Below, in pieces: positions 44,288 through 54,020 of a stretch of DNA of 64,000 bases. Numbering within the stretch: position 1 is the stretch's first letter; each line of letters starts with the position of its first letter. This DNA comes from Roseiarcus sp963813195 (GTDB lineage: Bacteria > Pseudomonadota > Alphaproteobacteria > Rhizobiales > Beijerinckiaceae), in assembly GCA_963813195.1 (NCBI GenBank), contig CAWEYC010000041.1, positions 1-64,000 of the forward strand, given 5' to 3'. A model generated the notes under the pieces. It was not told the DNA's origin. It ran no database searches and saw only the letters and a program-made list of their open reading frames with translations. Both the position numbers and the translations under genes were made by a program.

Positions 44288-45085
44288 TTATACCGAAGCC
44301 CCTTCGGAGCCGGTCCGGAAATCGAAGCTGGTCGTCAGACCGCCATCGGCGACAATCTCGGCGCCGTTGAGAGCGGTCGATGCGTCCGATAGCAGAAACA
44401 GCGCGCTTCGGGCGACTTCTCCGGGATCGAGAATCCTGCCCGACGGCTGACGATTGGCGCGGGTGGCGAGGAAGCGATCCGGGTCGCTCGCCGACTTCAT
44501 GTGTCGCTCGAAAAGACCAGCCAGCATTGGCCCGGGACTCAGCACATTGGCACGGACGCCTTGCCGGGCGTGATCCATCGCGACAGTGCGCGTCAGCTGC
44601 CGAACCGCGCCCTTCGAGGCCGCGTAGATCGCGAGCTGCTGTTCGGCGAAGGTCGCGTCGACGCTGGCCACCGCCACGATCGGACCGCCGCCACGTTCAA
44701 TCATCAGAGGCAGCAACCCGCGAATGGCGAGCGCCGTCCCGATGAAGTTGACTGACATCGTCCTTTCCATGGCCGCCTTGTCGAAATCCAGAACCGTGCC
44801 GACGTTCAGCATGGCGGCGGACGTCACGAGGCCGAGCGTTCGAGGATTGGCTGCGGAGATGGTGGAGGCGACAGCGCTCCACGCTGCTTCATCGGCAACG
44901 TCCGCCTGGACGTGCGTATAGAGATCGCTGGACAGCTCCGCCGGCGCCACGGCGATGTCGACGCCCACGGTATGCACTCCGCTCGCCAGTAGAAGGCGCG
45001 CAATGCTCGTGCCCAGGCCGGAAGCCGTGCCTGAAACAACGACAAGCTCAGGCAAAGTGCTGCAGAAAGTTGGCTCCTCGGCCAT
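44288..45085 (-). CDS. SDR-family oxidoreductase
   Basis: 265 residues. VSGTASGLGTSIARLL nucleotide loop, DVADEAAW, TSAAMLNVGTVLDF (replacing NNAG), catalytic AVASVDATFAEQQLAIYAAS-K and VADGGLTTS. The NNAG motif is diverged. It lies between the binding-protein gene and the isomerase-like gene in the leftward operon. Confidence 0.85.
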   Translation of the reverse strand: MAEEPTFCSTLPELVVVSGTASGLGTSIARLLLASGVHTVGVDIAVAPAELSSDLYTHVQADVADEAAWSAVASTISAANPRTLGLVTSAAMLNVGTVLDFDKAAMERTMSVNFIGTALAIRGLLPLMIERGGGPIVAVASVDATFAEQQLAIYAASKGAVRQLTRTVAMDHARQGVRANVLSPGPMLAGLFERHMKSASDPDRFLATRANRQPSGRILDPGEVARSALFLLSDASTALNGAEIVADGGLTTSFDFRTGSEGASV

Positions 45086-45153
45086 ATGTGGTCTCCTATC
45101 GATTCGTCATGCTTGGGGAGGCGCGCCGGTCGACCCGACGCGCCAGGGTCACA

Positions 45154-46128
45154 TCACCGCCCGATTGCGGCGTCGCAATCTGAAACGTTGGCTTTGGTGA
45201 TGATCTCATGCGGCAGGAAGATCTCTTTCTCGACCTTCTTGCCGTCGAGGAGATCGACAACCGCCTTGGCGGCGTACTTGCCGTCGTCGACCGGCGATTG
45301 CAGCACCGTGGCGTACTGCGTGCCGTCCTTGATTTGGTTGACGCCTTCGATCGAGCAGTTCGAACCGACAAGCACGAGTTTGGAAGGGTCGATTCCGGCG
45401 CGCTTGGCGGCGACGATAACGCCCGACATCATGTTGTCGGCCTGGGCATAGACGCCTTTCACGTCGGGCCCGACTTGGGTGAAGAGCGCCGCAGCCGCGT
45501 CGGTGGCCTTGGTCTGATCCCAGTTGCCGTTCTGCTTGCCGGCGACCACGATGCCCTTGGCCTTCTCGCTGAGCACGCCCTCGAACCCCTTGGAGCGGAG
45601 GATCTGCGGCGGGGTGCCCGGAACGCCCTCAACGACAAAAATCTTGCCGCCGGCGCCCAGGTTCTTCTCGGCAAATCCCTTGATCATGGCTTCGCCCGCG
45701 GCCTGGCCGTTGCCGAGGTCCGAGGGACCGGTGAAGACGTTCCAATAGTCCGCATATTTGTCGTCAGGCTTCGAATTGGTGATCACCAGCGGTATACCGG
45801 CCTGCTTGATCTTGCGCAGCGACGGGACGATCGCGCTCGAATCCGCCGGCCAAAGCACGATGGCTGCCGGGTTCTCCGCGATCGCCTGATCCACCTGCGA
45901 GGCCTGCTCGGCGGCGTCGTAGTTCGTGATCTTCACTTCGAGGTCGACGCCGGCGGCCTTGGCGACTTCCCTGAACGCGCGTTGATGCAACGCGCAGTAG
46001 TCGCATTCCTCGGTGACCGTCAGCAGGATCACTTTCGAGCCCTTGGCTTTCGCCAACGCTGCGTCCGGCGCCGCCAACCCTCCGAGCACGCTGGCCATCA
46101 GCGCAATCTTGGTCAGTCTTGAAAACAT
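45154..46128 (-). CDS. Periplasmic binding protein of ABC importer, locus C, with CDYC motif
   Basis: 324 residues. ATG at 46128 has GGAGGA about 10 bases upstream. Signal peptide MFSRLTKIALMASVLGGLAA with cleavage near ALA-KA. RbsB-like domain: ILLTVTEECDYCALHQRAFR at the first strand, YDAAEQASQVDQAIAENPAA, IVLWPADSSAIVPSLRKIKQ, YAQADNMMSGVIVAAKRAGI and LPHEIITKANVSDCDAAIGR. The two Cys of CDYC in the first ligand loop and further Cys in GSNCSIEG and VSDCDA could form disulphides. The gene is followed by the two SDRs and preceded by the permeases. Confidence 0.88.
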   Translation of the reverse strand: MFSRLTKIALMASVLGGLAAPDAALAKAKGSKVILLTVTEECDYCALHQRAFREVAKAAGVDLEVKITNYDAAEQASQVDQAIAENPAAIVLWPADSSAIVPSLRKIKQAGIPLVITNSKPDDKYADYWNVFTGPSDLGNGQAAGEAMIKGFAEKNLGAGGKIFVVEGVPGTPPQILRSKGFEGVLSEKAKGIVVAGKQNGNWDQTKATDAAAALFTQVGPDVKGVYAQADNMMSGVIVAAKRAGIDPSKLVLVGSNCSIEGVNQIKDGTQYATVLQSPVDDGKYAAKAVVDLLDGKKVEKEIFLPHEIITKANVSDCDAAIGR

Positions 46129-46220
46129 CACGTACTGTTCCTCCCGTTTCAAAGTCGCGGATATCCATTCCTCCCCGCGTCCTGCGGCAGAGGTTCAAGC
46201 CGGTTTTCTGTTTGCTTCGC

Positions 46221-47204
46221 CTAGGCGGTTTGCTCGGCCCGCGACGCCGAGAACCGCTCGCTCATCCATGCTCCCAACCGTCCGTCGAGCAGCACGATCC
46301 CCATCAGCACGAGCCCATTGGCGAACAGAATCCCCGTCGCGCCCGTGCCGATCAAACTCAATCCATTGTTCATCACCGTCAGGATCAGCGACCCGACCGA
46401 GACGTTCGCCGGCGTGCCGGCGCCGCCTGATAGCGCCACGCCTCCGACGATCGCAGCCGATACCGCCTGCAGCATGACGTTGTTGCCAGTGGTCGCGGCC
46501 GCACTGGCCAGGCTCATGGACACCTCGCTACCCGCGAGCGCTGCGCAAAATGAGGAAGCGATGAAGACGACGTACAGCGACAGCTCCACGTTCGCGCCGC
46601 TCGCAGCCGCCACCTGCCGCTTGCTGCCGGTGACGCGGATGTCTCGACCGATCAGCGTGTAGCGCAGGAACAATCCGGCAGCCAGAAACGCCGCGAACGT
46701 GATCAGGCTGCGCCAGGAGAATATCGCCAGGATCGGATTGTCGAGGGCAAAGCCGACGTCGAAATTGTCGGTGCTGATCACCTTGCCGCCGGCCAGCCTG
46801 AACGCGAAGCCGGAGAGCGCCATCATCGAGCCCACGGTCACAACCAAGGACGAGACGTTGAAGCGCGTGATGATGAAGGCGTTGACGACGCCGACCGCTA
46901 CGGCGAACGCCAGCGCTGCGCACATGCCGAAGACGAGATCGTCGCGGCCAACCACAAGAGTCAGCAACCCGCCGACCGCAACCATCGAGCCGACCCCGAG
47001 ATCGAACTCGCCAGCGATCATGGTCAACGACAGGCCGAGCGCGACCATGCCAAGTAGCGCGAACGACTGCAGCAAGGCGTAGACATTGCGCCCGTTGACG
47101 AAGGTCGGGTTCCACACCGCGAATGTGACGATCAGCCCGATCAGAAGTGCAAGCCGCAGCAACGTTGCCGTCGAGACGAGACGGGCTCTCTTTAGGGACG
47201 CCAT
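46221..47204 (-). CDS. ABC sugar importer permease (RbsC type), locus C
   Basis: 327 residues, about ten membrane segments. GLSLTMIAGEFDLGVGSMVA is the family hallmark (G-E-F-D-L). INTRFNVSSLVVTVGSMMAL-like loop and IVGGVALSGGAGTPANVSVG are the conserved loop before the last segments. It starts two bases after the stop of the preceding permease. All its neighbours on the same strand are intact. Confidence 0.9.
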   Translation of the reverse strand: MASLKRARLVSTATLLRLALLIGLIVTFAVWNPTFVNGRNVYALLQSFALLGMVALGLSLTMIAGEFDLGVGSMVAVGGLLTLVVGRDDLVFGMCAALAFAVAVGVVNAFIITRFNVSSLVVTVGSMMALSGFAFRLAGGKVISTDNFDVGFALDNPILAIFSWRSLITFAAFLAAGLFLRYTLIGRDIRVTGSKRQVAAASGANVELSLYVVFIASSFCAALAGSEVSMSLASAAATTGNNVMLQAVSAAIVGGVALSGGAGTPANVSVGSLILTVMNNGLSLIGTGATGILFANGLVLMGIVLLDGRLGAWMSERFSASRAEQTA

Positions 47205-47206
47205 AT

Positions 47207-48211
47207 CTACCTCCTCGCGCGCAGCGCGAGTGCGCCGAAAACGACGGATCCGATCACCACGAGGCCCTTCACGATCAGCTGGATTTCCAGAGATAGGCCC
47301 TCGAGCAGAAGGATGTTGGTGATGATGGCCAAGAAGACCGAGCCGATCGCGGCGTCGCGGACATGCCCCTGCCCGCCCTTGATCGCGACCCCGCCCACCA
47401 GCACTGCCGCGATGGCGTCGAAGTCAAGGCTCGCGCCGAGCTTCAGATTGCCCTGCGCAGCCTGTGAGCCGTAGAGCGCTCCCGCAAACGCCGCGGCCGC
47501 GGCAGCCAACACGTAGGCGATCACCAGCGTCCGGCCGATTCGCAGGCCAGTGAAGGCCGCGGCTGTCGGATTGAGTCCGATCAACCGCAGTTCGCGCCCG
47601 AAGCGTGTTCGGTCGACGATGAAGCCGAAAACGACGGCCGCGACCAGAAACAGGATAATCTGATTGGGCGCGCCGAACGTGCGGCCTATGCCGAGCCAGC
47701 TCGCATCGCCCTGCCCCACCACGGTCAGGCCGCCTGAATAGAATGCGCCGGCGCCCGTGATGATGGAGGCCGCGGCGATGGTGGCGATGATCGGGTTGGT
47801 CTTGAACAGCCCAACCGCTGCGCCTTGCGCAAGTCCGAACACGGCTCCCGCCATCGTCACCAAGATCAAGCTCGGCAGGAGACCGAGGTGAAGAAATGAA
47901 GCGAACAGGATCGTCGAGACCGCCGCGGTCGCGCCCATCGAGAGCATGAAGAGATTGCCGGAAAGCGTGATCAACGCCATTCCAACCGCCGCAATGCCCA
48001 CAGCCGAGGTCGAATACATGATGGCGGAAACGTTGGCGCTCGAGGCGAAGCCGGGTATCTCGGCGCTCGCCCAGGCAGCCAGAAGAACCGTCCCGATCCA
48101 AACGGCGGTCGACTGCATGCGCTCGGGCCTGAGCAGAACCTCGTGCATTGCGCTGACTTCCACGTGAGCCAAGCCGGAGCCTCCGCTCTCTGTTTCGAGG
48201 CCCGTGCTCAT
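47207..48211 (-). CDS. ABC sugar importer permease (RbsC type), locus C
   Basis: 334 residues with a ~30-residue hydrophilic N-terminal extension. AVGMALITLSGNLFMLSMGA is a deviant hallmark region: Asn-Leu-Phe replaces the usual acidic [EG]-x-D. KTNPIIATIAAASIITGAGA and VLVGGVAIKGGQGHVRDAAI are typical. ATG overlaps the ATPase stop (ATGA at 48208-48211). Confidence 0.88.
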   Translation of the reverse strand: MSTGLETESGGSGLAHVEVSAMHEVLLRPERMQSTAVWIGTVLLAAWASAEIPGFASSANVSAIMYSTSAVGIAAVGMALITLSGNLFMLSMGATAAVSTILFASFLHLGLLPSLILVTMAGAVFGLAQGAAVGLFKTNPIIATIAAASIITGAGAFYSGGLTVVGQGDASWLGIGRTFGAPNQIILFLVAAVVFGFIVDRTRFGRELRLIGLNPTAAAFTGLRIGRTLVIAYVLAAAAAAFAGALYGSQAAQGNLKLGASLDFDAIAAVLVGGVAIKGGQGHVRDAAIGSVFLAIITNILLLEGLSLEIQLIVKGLVVIGSVVFGALALRARR

Positions 48212-49722
48212 GCCGCCCTCGCCACCGCGGATCCCCGTACGACGTCGCGGAGAACGGATTCCATGCTGGTTTCGTCCACCGGCAGATCATTGACGATTTC
48301 GCCGCGGAAGACGGTGATGACGCGTTGCGACAGTTCGCGGATTTCCTCAAGATCGGTCGAAAAGAACAGCACAACCAACCCTCGACGCGCGAGCGCCTGA
48401 AGCTCACGATAGATTTCGCTTCGAGCGCCCACGTCGACACCGCGCGTCGGCTCGTTGAGCACCAACACCTTCGGCTCCATCGCCACGGACTTGGCGATGG
48501 CGACCTTCTGCTGATTGCCGCCCGAGAGCGTCGAGGCCGCCAATGGCAGTCGGCGGTCGTCGATCTGGAACCGCCGGGCAAGATCGACGGCGCGCCTGCG
48601 CGCCTCGCCGAGCGACAGAAAGCCGCCACGATTGAGGCGGTCGAGAATTGCGGAAGTCAGATTGACCTCGATCGGCGCGCCCAGGAACAGGCTCTTGCCG
48701 CCGCGATCCTCGGGCACATAGGCGATGCCTGCCCGCATTGCCGCCGCAAGCGAGGCGGCGTCGACGGCGCTGCCGCGCAGATTGATGGTTCCTTCGTGAT
48801 GCGGCTCGAGGCCCGCCAACGTTTCGATGAGCGCATTCGCGCCGGAGCCGAGTTGACCGATCACACCGACGATCTCGCCGGCGTGAAAGTCGAGAGTGGC
48901 CGGCTGAAACTTGCCGCGGACCGCAACGGCCTTCAGCTCGAGAACCTTTGGCGCGCGCTCCCCATCCGTCGAGGCGCGCGCGGCATGGGCCGACTTGACC
49001 TCCCGGCCGATCATCTCAGCCACAAGTTCGTCGTGGCTCCATTCCTGCGTCGGCTTGGTAAGAACACGCTGCCCATTGCGGAACACTGTGATGCGATCCG
49101 TCAGCGCAAAAATCTCGGTTAGCCGGTGGCTGATATAGATCACGGCCGCCCCGTTCTCGCGCAGCCACCGCACGGTCTTGAACACACGCTGGATTTCAGC
49201 GTCCGACAAACTCGCGGTCGGTTCATCCAGGATCAGGATGCGCGCGCCGCGCATGACGGCGCGACAAATTTCGAGCAACTGCTGTTCGGCGATTGCGAGA
49301 CGGCCCGCTTCGACATCCAGCGGGACGTCAGTCAGACCCAATTGGTCGAGAATATGGCGCACGCGCGCGGCATAGCGTTTGCGGATATAGAGGCGCCCGA
49401 CAGCCGGGTCACCCAAAAGAACATTGTCCAAGACAGACAGATGCGGAATGATCGACAATTCCTGATAGACGACCGAAACCTGCTTGGCGCTGGTGAGTTG
49501 GCCAGACTTGAGCGCACTTCCGTCGATACGGATTTCGCCTTCGTCAGGTTTCATCAACCCGGCGATCATGCGCACCAAAGTGCTCTTGCCCGCGCCGTTC
49601 TCGCCGCAAAGGGCATGGATCTCGCCGGCGTCGAGGTCGAAATCGACGCCCTTAAGCGCCTGGACGCCACCGAAAGATTTGCACACGCCTCTGACTGTCA
49701 AAACGGTGGAGCCCACAGTCAT
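48208..49722 (-). CDS. ABC sugar importer tandem ATPase, locus C
   Basis: 504 residues. Domain 1: GENGAGKST, LAIAEQQLLEICRAVMR and ILILDEPTASL. Domain 2: GQLGSGANALIE (degenerate Walker A), LSGGNQQKVAIAKSV and VLVLNEPTRGVDVG, with Asn instead of Asp in Walker B. ATG at 49722 follows GGGAGGAT directly. It is the first gene of the leftward locus C operon (49.7 to 42.6 kb), with a palindrome 78-90 bases upstream. Confidence 0.92.
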   Translation of the reverse strand: MTVGSTVLTVRGVCKSFGGVQALKGVDFDLDAGEIHALCGENGAGKSTLVRMIAGLMKPDEGEIRIDGSALKSGQLTSAKQVSVVYQELSIIPHLSVLDNVLLGDPAVGRLYIRKRYAARVRHILDQLGLTDVPLDVEAGRLAIAEQQLLEICRAVMRGARILILDEPTASLSDAEIQRVFKTVRWLRENGAAVIYISHRLTEIFALTDRITVFRNGQRVLTKPTQEWSHDELVAEMIGREVKSAHAARASTDGERAPKVLELKAVAVRGKFQPATLDFHAGEIVGVIGQLGSGANALIETLAGLEPHHEGTINLRGSAVDAASLAAAMRAGIAYVPEDRGGKSLFLGAPIEVNLTSAILDRLNRGGFLSLGEARRRAVDLARRFQIDDRRLPLAASTLSGGNQQKVAIAKSVAMEPKVLVLNEPTRGVDVGARSEIYRELQALARRGLVVLFFSTDLEEIRELSQRVITVFRGEIVNDLPVDETSMESVLRDVVRGSAVARAA

Positions 49723-49799
49723 ATCCTCCCGACCACGGCTGTTTCGACCGGTTGCGGGGCAAGCTATATGAACTGGCTGCCGAGTGGCAGACCGATTTA

Positions 49800-49812
49800 G
49801 TCCAAATTGGAC
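49800..49812. promoter_or_regulatory. Palindrome upstream of locus C operon
   Basis: GTCCAA-A-TTGGAC is a perfect 6-base-arm palindrome with one central base, 78-90 bases upstream of the ATPase start. It is suited to a dimeric regulator, such as the winged-helix/solute-binding protein at 40.9-42.6 kb or a GntR protein. Confidence 0.45.
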
Positions 49813-49914
49813 CGACCAGAATTGAGCGCGTCAGTGCGAGATCGACTGGTGTGTCAACGGCGGCGCAAAAATCGGCCATTGGGGCGGCGACCATTTTAGG
49901 CTAGGGCGCGACTA

Positions 49915-50308
49915 TATGGGCGGCCGCGAGCGAAGCGCGGCCCCTTAGCGCGGTAGCGAGCGGCCGCTGCGGCGCTGCGCTTGATGCGGGGTTAGGAGAG
50001 CGGGTCGCCGCGCCGGGATCGTGGTCGACATCGCTGGGCGCGGCTTCGGGCTTGGAGCCGGCGGCGAGGACCTGTCGCAGATTGCGGGGCAGCGGGCCGC
50101 CGCTCCAGAAATGCGCGCGATGTCGCCAAGTTTAGCTGCTTCAGTGGCGGGCAATCTGGCTTTCGTCCAGGATTCCATACGTCGCAAAGTTTCACCTGTG
50201 AAGCGGACTCGAAAGTTGACCCCGCCTGCCGATACTGAACGCAACGAAATCAATATCTAGCGAAACATACCAATCGCCGATCGGCGTTCGGATCCCAGGC
50301 CGAGACGC
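49915..50308 (-). mobile_element. IS21-type element remnant, internally deleted
   Basis: From 50308 leftward come the TGCGTCTCGG terminus, the GCCGATCGGCGATTGG block, the GGCGGGGTCAACTTTCGAGT block (50197-50230), and then, after about 100 bases, the Pro/Ala-rich tail of an istB-type gene (50080-49930) that matches 880-1000 near the left end of the window. The istA and most of istB are missing. The terminus cuts into the LLM monooxygenase gene at its 3' end. Confidence 0.6.
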
Positions 50309-51271
50309 ACGAAATCGACACCGCTCCAGCCAGACATGAAGACCAGAGCCCCGTCACAGGACGCGTAGCGCTGATACTCCTTGAGCTTGGCGAACGCCTT
50401 CTCGTCCGTTTCGTCGACGATGACCGTCACCAGCGTATAGACGAGCAGCTTGCGCGGATCCCTTCCGGCCTCGGCCGCCTGACGGCGCACGTCGGCCACA
50501 TAGGTCTTCAACAGCTTTTTGGAGAGAGAGCCGACGAAGACGCACTCAGCGTTGCGGGCGGCAAAGCGCTTTCCGGCGCCCGACGACCCAGCCTGATAGA
50601 GCAGCGGCGTGCGCTGCGGCGATGGCTCACTCAGATGATAGCCCGGCACGTCGAAGAATCTGCCGCGATGGCCAATTTCATGAACCTTCTCCGGCAGCGC
50701 GAAGACGCGGCGCTCGCGGTCGCGGACCACCGCGTCCTCTTCCCAGCTCCCCTCGAAGAGCTTGTAGAGGACCTCGAGATACTCCTCGGCGACCTCATAG
50801 CGATCATCATGGCGCCGCAGTGCATTCTCGCCGACATTGCGGGCGCCGCTGTTGAGGTAAGAGGTGACGATATTCCAACCAACCCTCCCCTTAGTCAGAT
50901 GATCAGCAGTCGAGAGGCGCCGGGCAAACGTATAGGGATGTTCGAAGGTCGTCGAAGCGGTGATCCCGATGCCAAGATGCTTGGAAGCCATGGAGATAGG
51001 AACGGCCAGCCGGAGCGGATCGTTGACGGGGATCTGCGCGCCCTGCTCGATGGCATGGTAGTTATTACCTTTGTAGACGTCGTAGTAACCAATGACGTCG
51101 GCAATGAACATGTCGTCGAAAAATACATCTCTACAGTATCTTGGCGAGATCGGTCCAGTACTCTATATCCTTATATTGCCAGGAACGATCCCGCGGATGC
51201 GCCCAGAGGCCAGGAGATTGGTGCGCTGCGCAATTCATCTCAAATGCATTGAAGTGAATTTGTTTGGTCAT
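50257..51271 (-). pseudogene. LLM flavin-dependent monooxygenase (NtaA/SnaA/DszA group), truncated
   Basis: ATG at 51271 opens MTKQIHFNAFEMNCAAHQSP and GLWAHPRDRSWQYKDIEYWT, the N-terminus of FMNH2-dependent NtaA-type monooxygenases. At 51124-51131 an extra base creates a TAG. The next frame continues FFDDMFIADVIGYYDVYKGN, ITASTTFEHPYTFARRLSTA, GRVGWNIVTSYLNSGARNVG and QAGSSGAGKRFAARNAECVF to GWSGVDFVRL. The last ~13 residues come from the IS21-like terminus, so about 100 C-terminal residues are lost. It lies next to a peptide-type ABC operon, a common partner of such monooxygenases in uptake of sulfonated or aminated compounds. Confidence 0.75.
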
Positions 51272-51321
51272 GTTCGCTCGATGAAATTGAAAGTGATCGA
51301 CGTAATTTTCCGCCGAAATTC

Positions 51322-53042
51322 TCAGCCAAAGACCTGCATGCGTTGGCCGGTTGGGGAAACCTCGTGGAGGGAAGCAACGAGGAGGCGCCTGGTGAATTCA
51401 TGGCGCGGGTCGTGAAACACTCTTTTGACCGGCCCGTGCTCAACGACTCGTCCATCGAGCATCACAAGGACGTCGTCGCTCATGTGCTGGATAACGCCGA
51501 GGTCATGCGAAATGAAGAGATAGGAGACGCCGAGTTCGTCCTGCAGGTCAGCCAGCAGATCGAGCACTTGGGCCTGCACGGAAACATCGAGCGCCGAGAC
51601 TGGCTCATCGCAGACGATGACCTTCGGCTCGGAGGCGATGGCGCGGGCGATCGCCATTCGCTGTCTCTGTCCCCCCGAGAGATGCAGGGGCCAACGCTTT
51701 GCACAGTCGGGCGATAGCCGAACTTTTTCGAGCAACATCGCGATTCGATCACGATGCAGGCGTCGCGGCACGCCGCAGGCATCGAGGGCATCCCCGATGA
51801 TTTGCGCGACGCTCCAGCGCGGGTCGAACGAACTCAGCGGATCCTGGTAAATGACGCCGAATTCCCGTCGCCTCGGCCTGCGGTCTCGTTCGGCGATCCG
51901 TTCAACCTTGGGAGCCGCGACCCATGGGCGCCCGTCAAACGATACAGTGCCGGCGTCCGGCTCGACCAGGCCGAGCGCAATTAGGGCAGTCGTCGTCTTG
52001 CCAGAACCTGACTCGCCGATGATCCCGAGGGTGCGGCCGGCCTCGAGCGTGAAGCTCACCCCCATTGACAGCGAGCCGGCTACGATGGTCAGGGCCATCA
52101 TAGGCTTTGGCAAGGCCTGGCGCCTGAAGCACGATACGTGGAAGCTGCTTTGTTGGCGCTACGCCGGCACTTTTGACCGCGGGAGACGGCCTCGCACCGC
52201 GCTGGCGCGCGCCAGGCGCCGCATCGAGCAGGGCGCGCGTATAGGGATGGTTCGGTCGGTTAAGGACCCGGTCGACAGGTCCCCGCTCGACAACCTCACC
52301 ATGATTGAGGACGAGCACCTCGTCCGCCAGTTGGGAGACCACCGCGAGGTCGTGGCTGATGATGAGCAGACCGCGGCCTCCCTTCTTGATAGCTCCAAGC
52401 ACGCCAAGAATCTGGGCCTGCACCGTCGTGTCGAGAGCAGTGGTCGGTTCGCCGGCGATCACCAGAGGCGGATCGAGCGCGAGAGCCGTGGCGATGAGAG
52501 CGCGTTGGCGTAAACCGCCCGACAGTTCATCGGGCCTCTGGCGCCATCGCAGAGCGGGCTCGGGAGTGCCGACCAGAGCCAGCAGTTCGAGCATGCGGCT
52601 TCGACGTTGCTGCGGATTGCCCCAGCCATGAGCGGCCAGCGCCTCGATGATTTCGTCGCCGACCGTCCGCAATGGATCCAGCGAGACCAGCGCGTCCTGA
52701 AAGACGAACCCGATTTCCTTGCCGCGGAGGGTCCGCCATTCCGCCTCTGAGAGAGAACACAAGTCCTTCCCGCCATAACTGAACTGGCGCGCGCTGATCT
52801 GGCTTGACGGACCGGTCAGCCCAACGAGCGTACGTGCTGTGACGCTCTTGCCCGAGCCGGATTCGCCGATCAAAGCGACGGCCTTCCCAGGCTCGACGCT
52901 GAAGGAGATGCTCCGCACGACATTCCGGTGGGCGGCGCCCTGCCCCAATGCGATCGGCTAGCGCAGGCGCCGGTGCCAGGTAGCTTCCAAAACGGCCGCT
53001 GGCCGCGCGCTGGGTGGCAATCGCCATGTTGGAGGCGTTCAT
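51322..53042 (-). pseudogene. Tandem oligopeptide-type ABC ATPase (DppD-DppF fusion), frameshifted
   Basis: ATG 53042 overlaps the permease stop (ATGA). MNASNMAIATQRAASG is followed in the +1 frame by AVLEAT, and by domain 1: GESGSGKSVTARTLVGL, LSGGLRQRALIATALAL and LVIAGEPTTALD (Ala-Gly instead of the Asp). After KQLPRIVLQA a second +1 shift (about 52060-52100) leads to domain 2: GESGSGKTTTALIALGL, LSGGQRQRMAIARAIAS and VIVCDEPVSALD, ending at 51322. Total length fits two single-base insertions. A nonsense TAG near 52960 adds to the damage. Intact it would be a two-domain ATPase of about 570 residues. Confidence 0.75.
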
Positions 53043-54020
53043 CTGCGACCTGCCTTGAGACGGGGGTCCACGACGGCATAGAGGGCGTCGACCAGAATGC
53101 TTGAGATGATGTAGACCAGCGTCACGAAAAGCGTGATGCCGATCGTGAGCGGCATGTCCTGTAGGGAGACTGCCTGATAGAGTTGCCGGCCCAGGCCCTG
53201 ACGCGAGAAGATGTACTCGACCAGGACGGCGTTGCCGATCAGCGAGCCGACAGCCCAGGCTGACAGGCTTATGGCGGGCAGGACCGCGTGACGCAGAGCG
53301 TGCTTGGTCCGGACATGCCAGTCGCTCAGGCCCCGCGTCCGTGCGGACAGGACGAATGGCTGATCAAGGGCAAGCTCCAGCGATTCCCGCATCACCTGCG
53401 CAAGGAATCCCGCCAGTGGCAAGGCCAATGCGAGGGCCGGCAGCACCAGGCTCGTCAGGCCCTCGTTGCCTCCTGGCGGAAAGAGGCGTAAGCCGAAGGC
53501 GAAGACCGCCAGGAGTACGATGCCGAGCCAGAATTGCGGCAAGGACGCGCTGATTGTCTCAATCGCCGAGCCGATTCCGCTCAGCCATCGACCGCGACGG
53601 GTGGTCCCCAGCACCGAAAACCAGCGCCAGCAGCCATGACAGGAGCATCGCCAGGATCGTCAACTGCAGCGTGGGCCAAGCCTGCTCAGCGATCACGGAC
53701 TTCACAGGCATGTGCTGGGAGAACGACATGCCGAAATCGCCTTGCAGCAAACGCGCGACATAGAACCCGTATTGCGTAAGTAAGGGCTTATCGAGCCCGA
53801 ACTCCTTGACGGCCGCGGCGATCGTTTCCGGCGTCGGGTTGGACGTCGGGCCCCCCAACAGCGCGCGGACAGGATCGCCCGGCGTCAGGTGCAGTGCGAA
53901 GATGGTCACAGTCACCGAAGCGAGCAGCACAAGGGCTCCGCCCAAAGTGCGCAGGGCAAGACGCTCTCCGATGCGCCGGAGCCGACTGGCGTCCGGCGCG
54001 GAGACTTCGATCGCGCTCAT
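53039..54020 (-). pseudogene. Oligopeptide ABC permease (DppB type), one extra base
   Basis: MSAIEVSAPDASRLRRIGER starts the frame (ATG 54020, overlapping the binding-protein stop). LHLTPGDPVRALLGGPTSNP and LDKPLLTQYGFYVARLLQGD with GMSF are the DppB N-terminal signatures. At 53610-53618 the family sequence moves to the +1 frame (VLGTTRRGRWLSGIGSAIET, ARTRGLSDWHVRTKHALRHA with the EAA-like loop, VVDPRLKAGRR). The span is 982 bases, one more than a multiple of three. Such operons normally hold a second permease (DppC), but none is present between this gene and the ATPase. Confidence 0.75.

Noticed and set aside
52940..53042. MNASNMAIATQRAASG as the start of a missing DppC permease fused to the ATPase
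   Set aside because: The +1 frame directly after it gives AVLEAT, the usual start of the ATPase domain, so it belongs to the ATPase gene itself.
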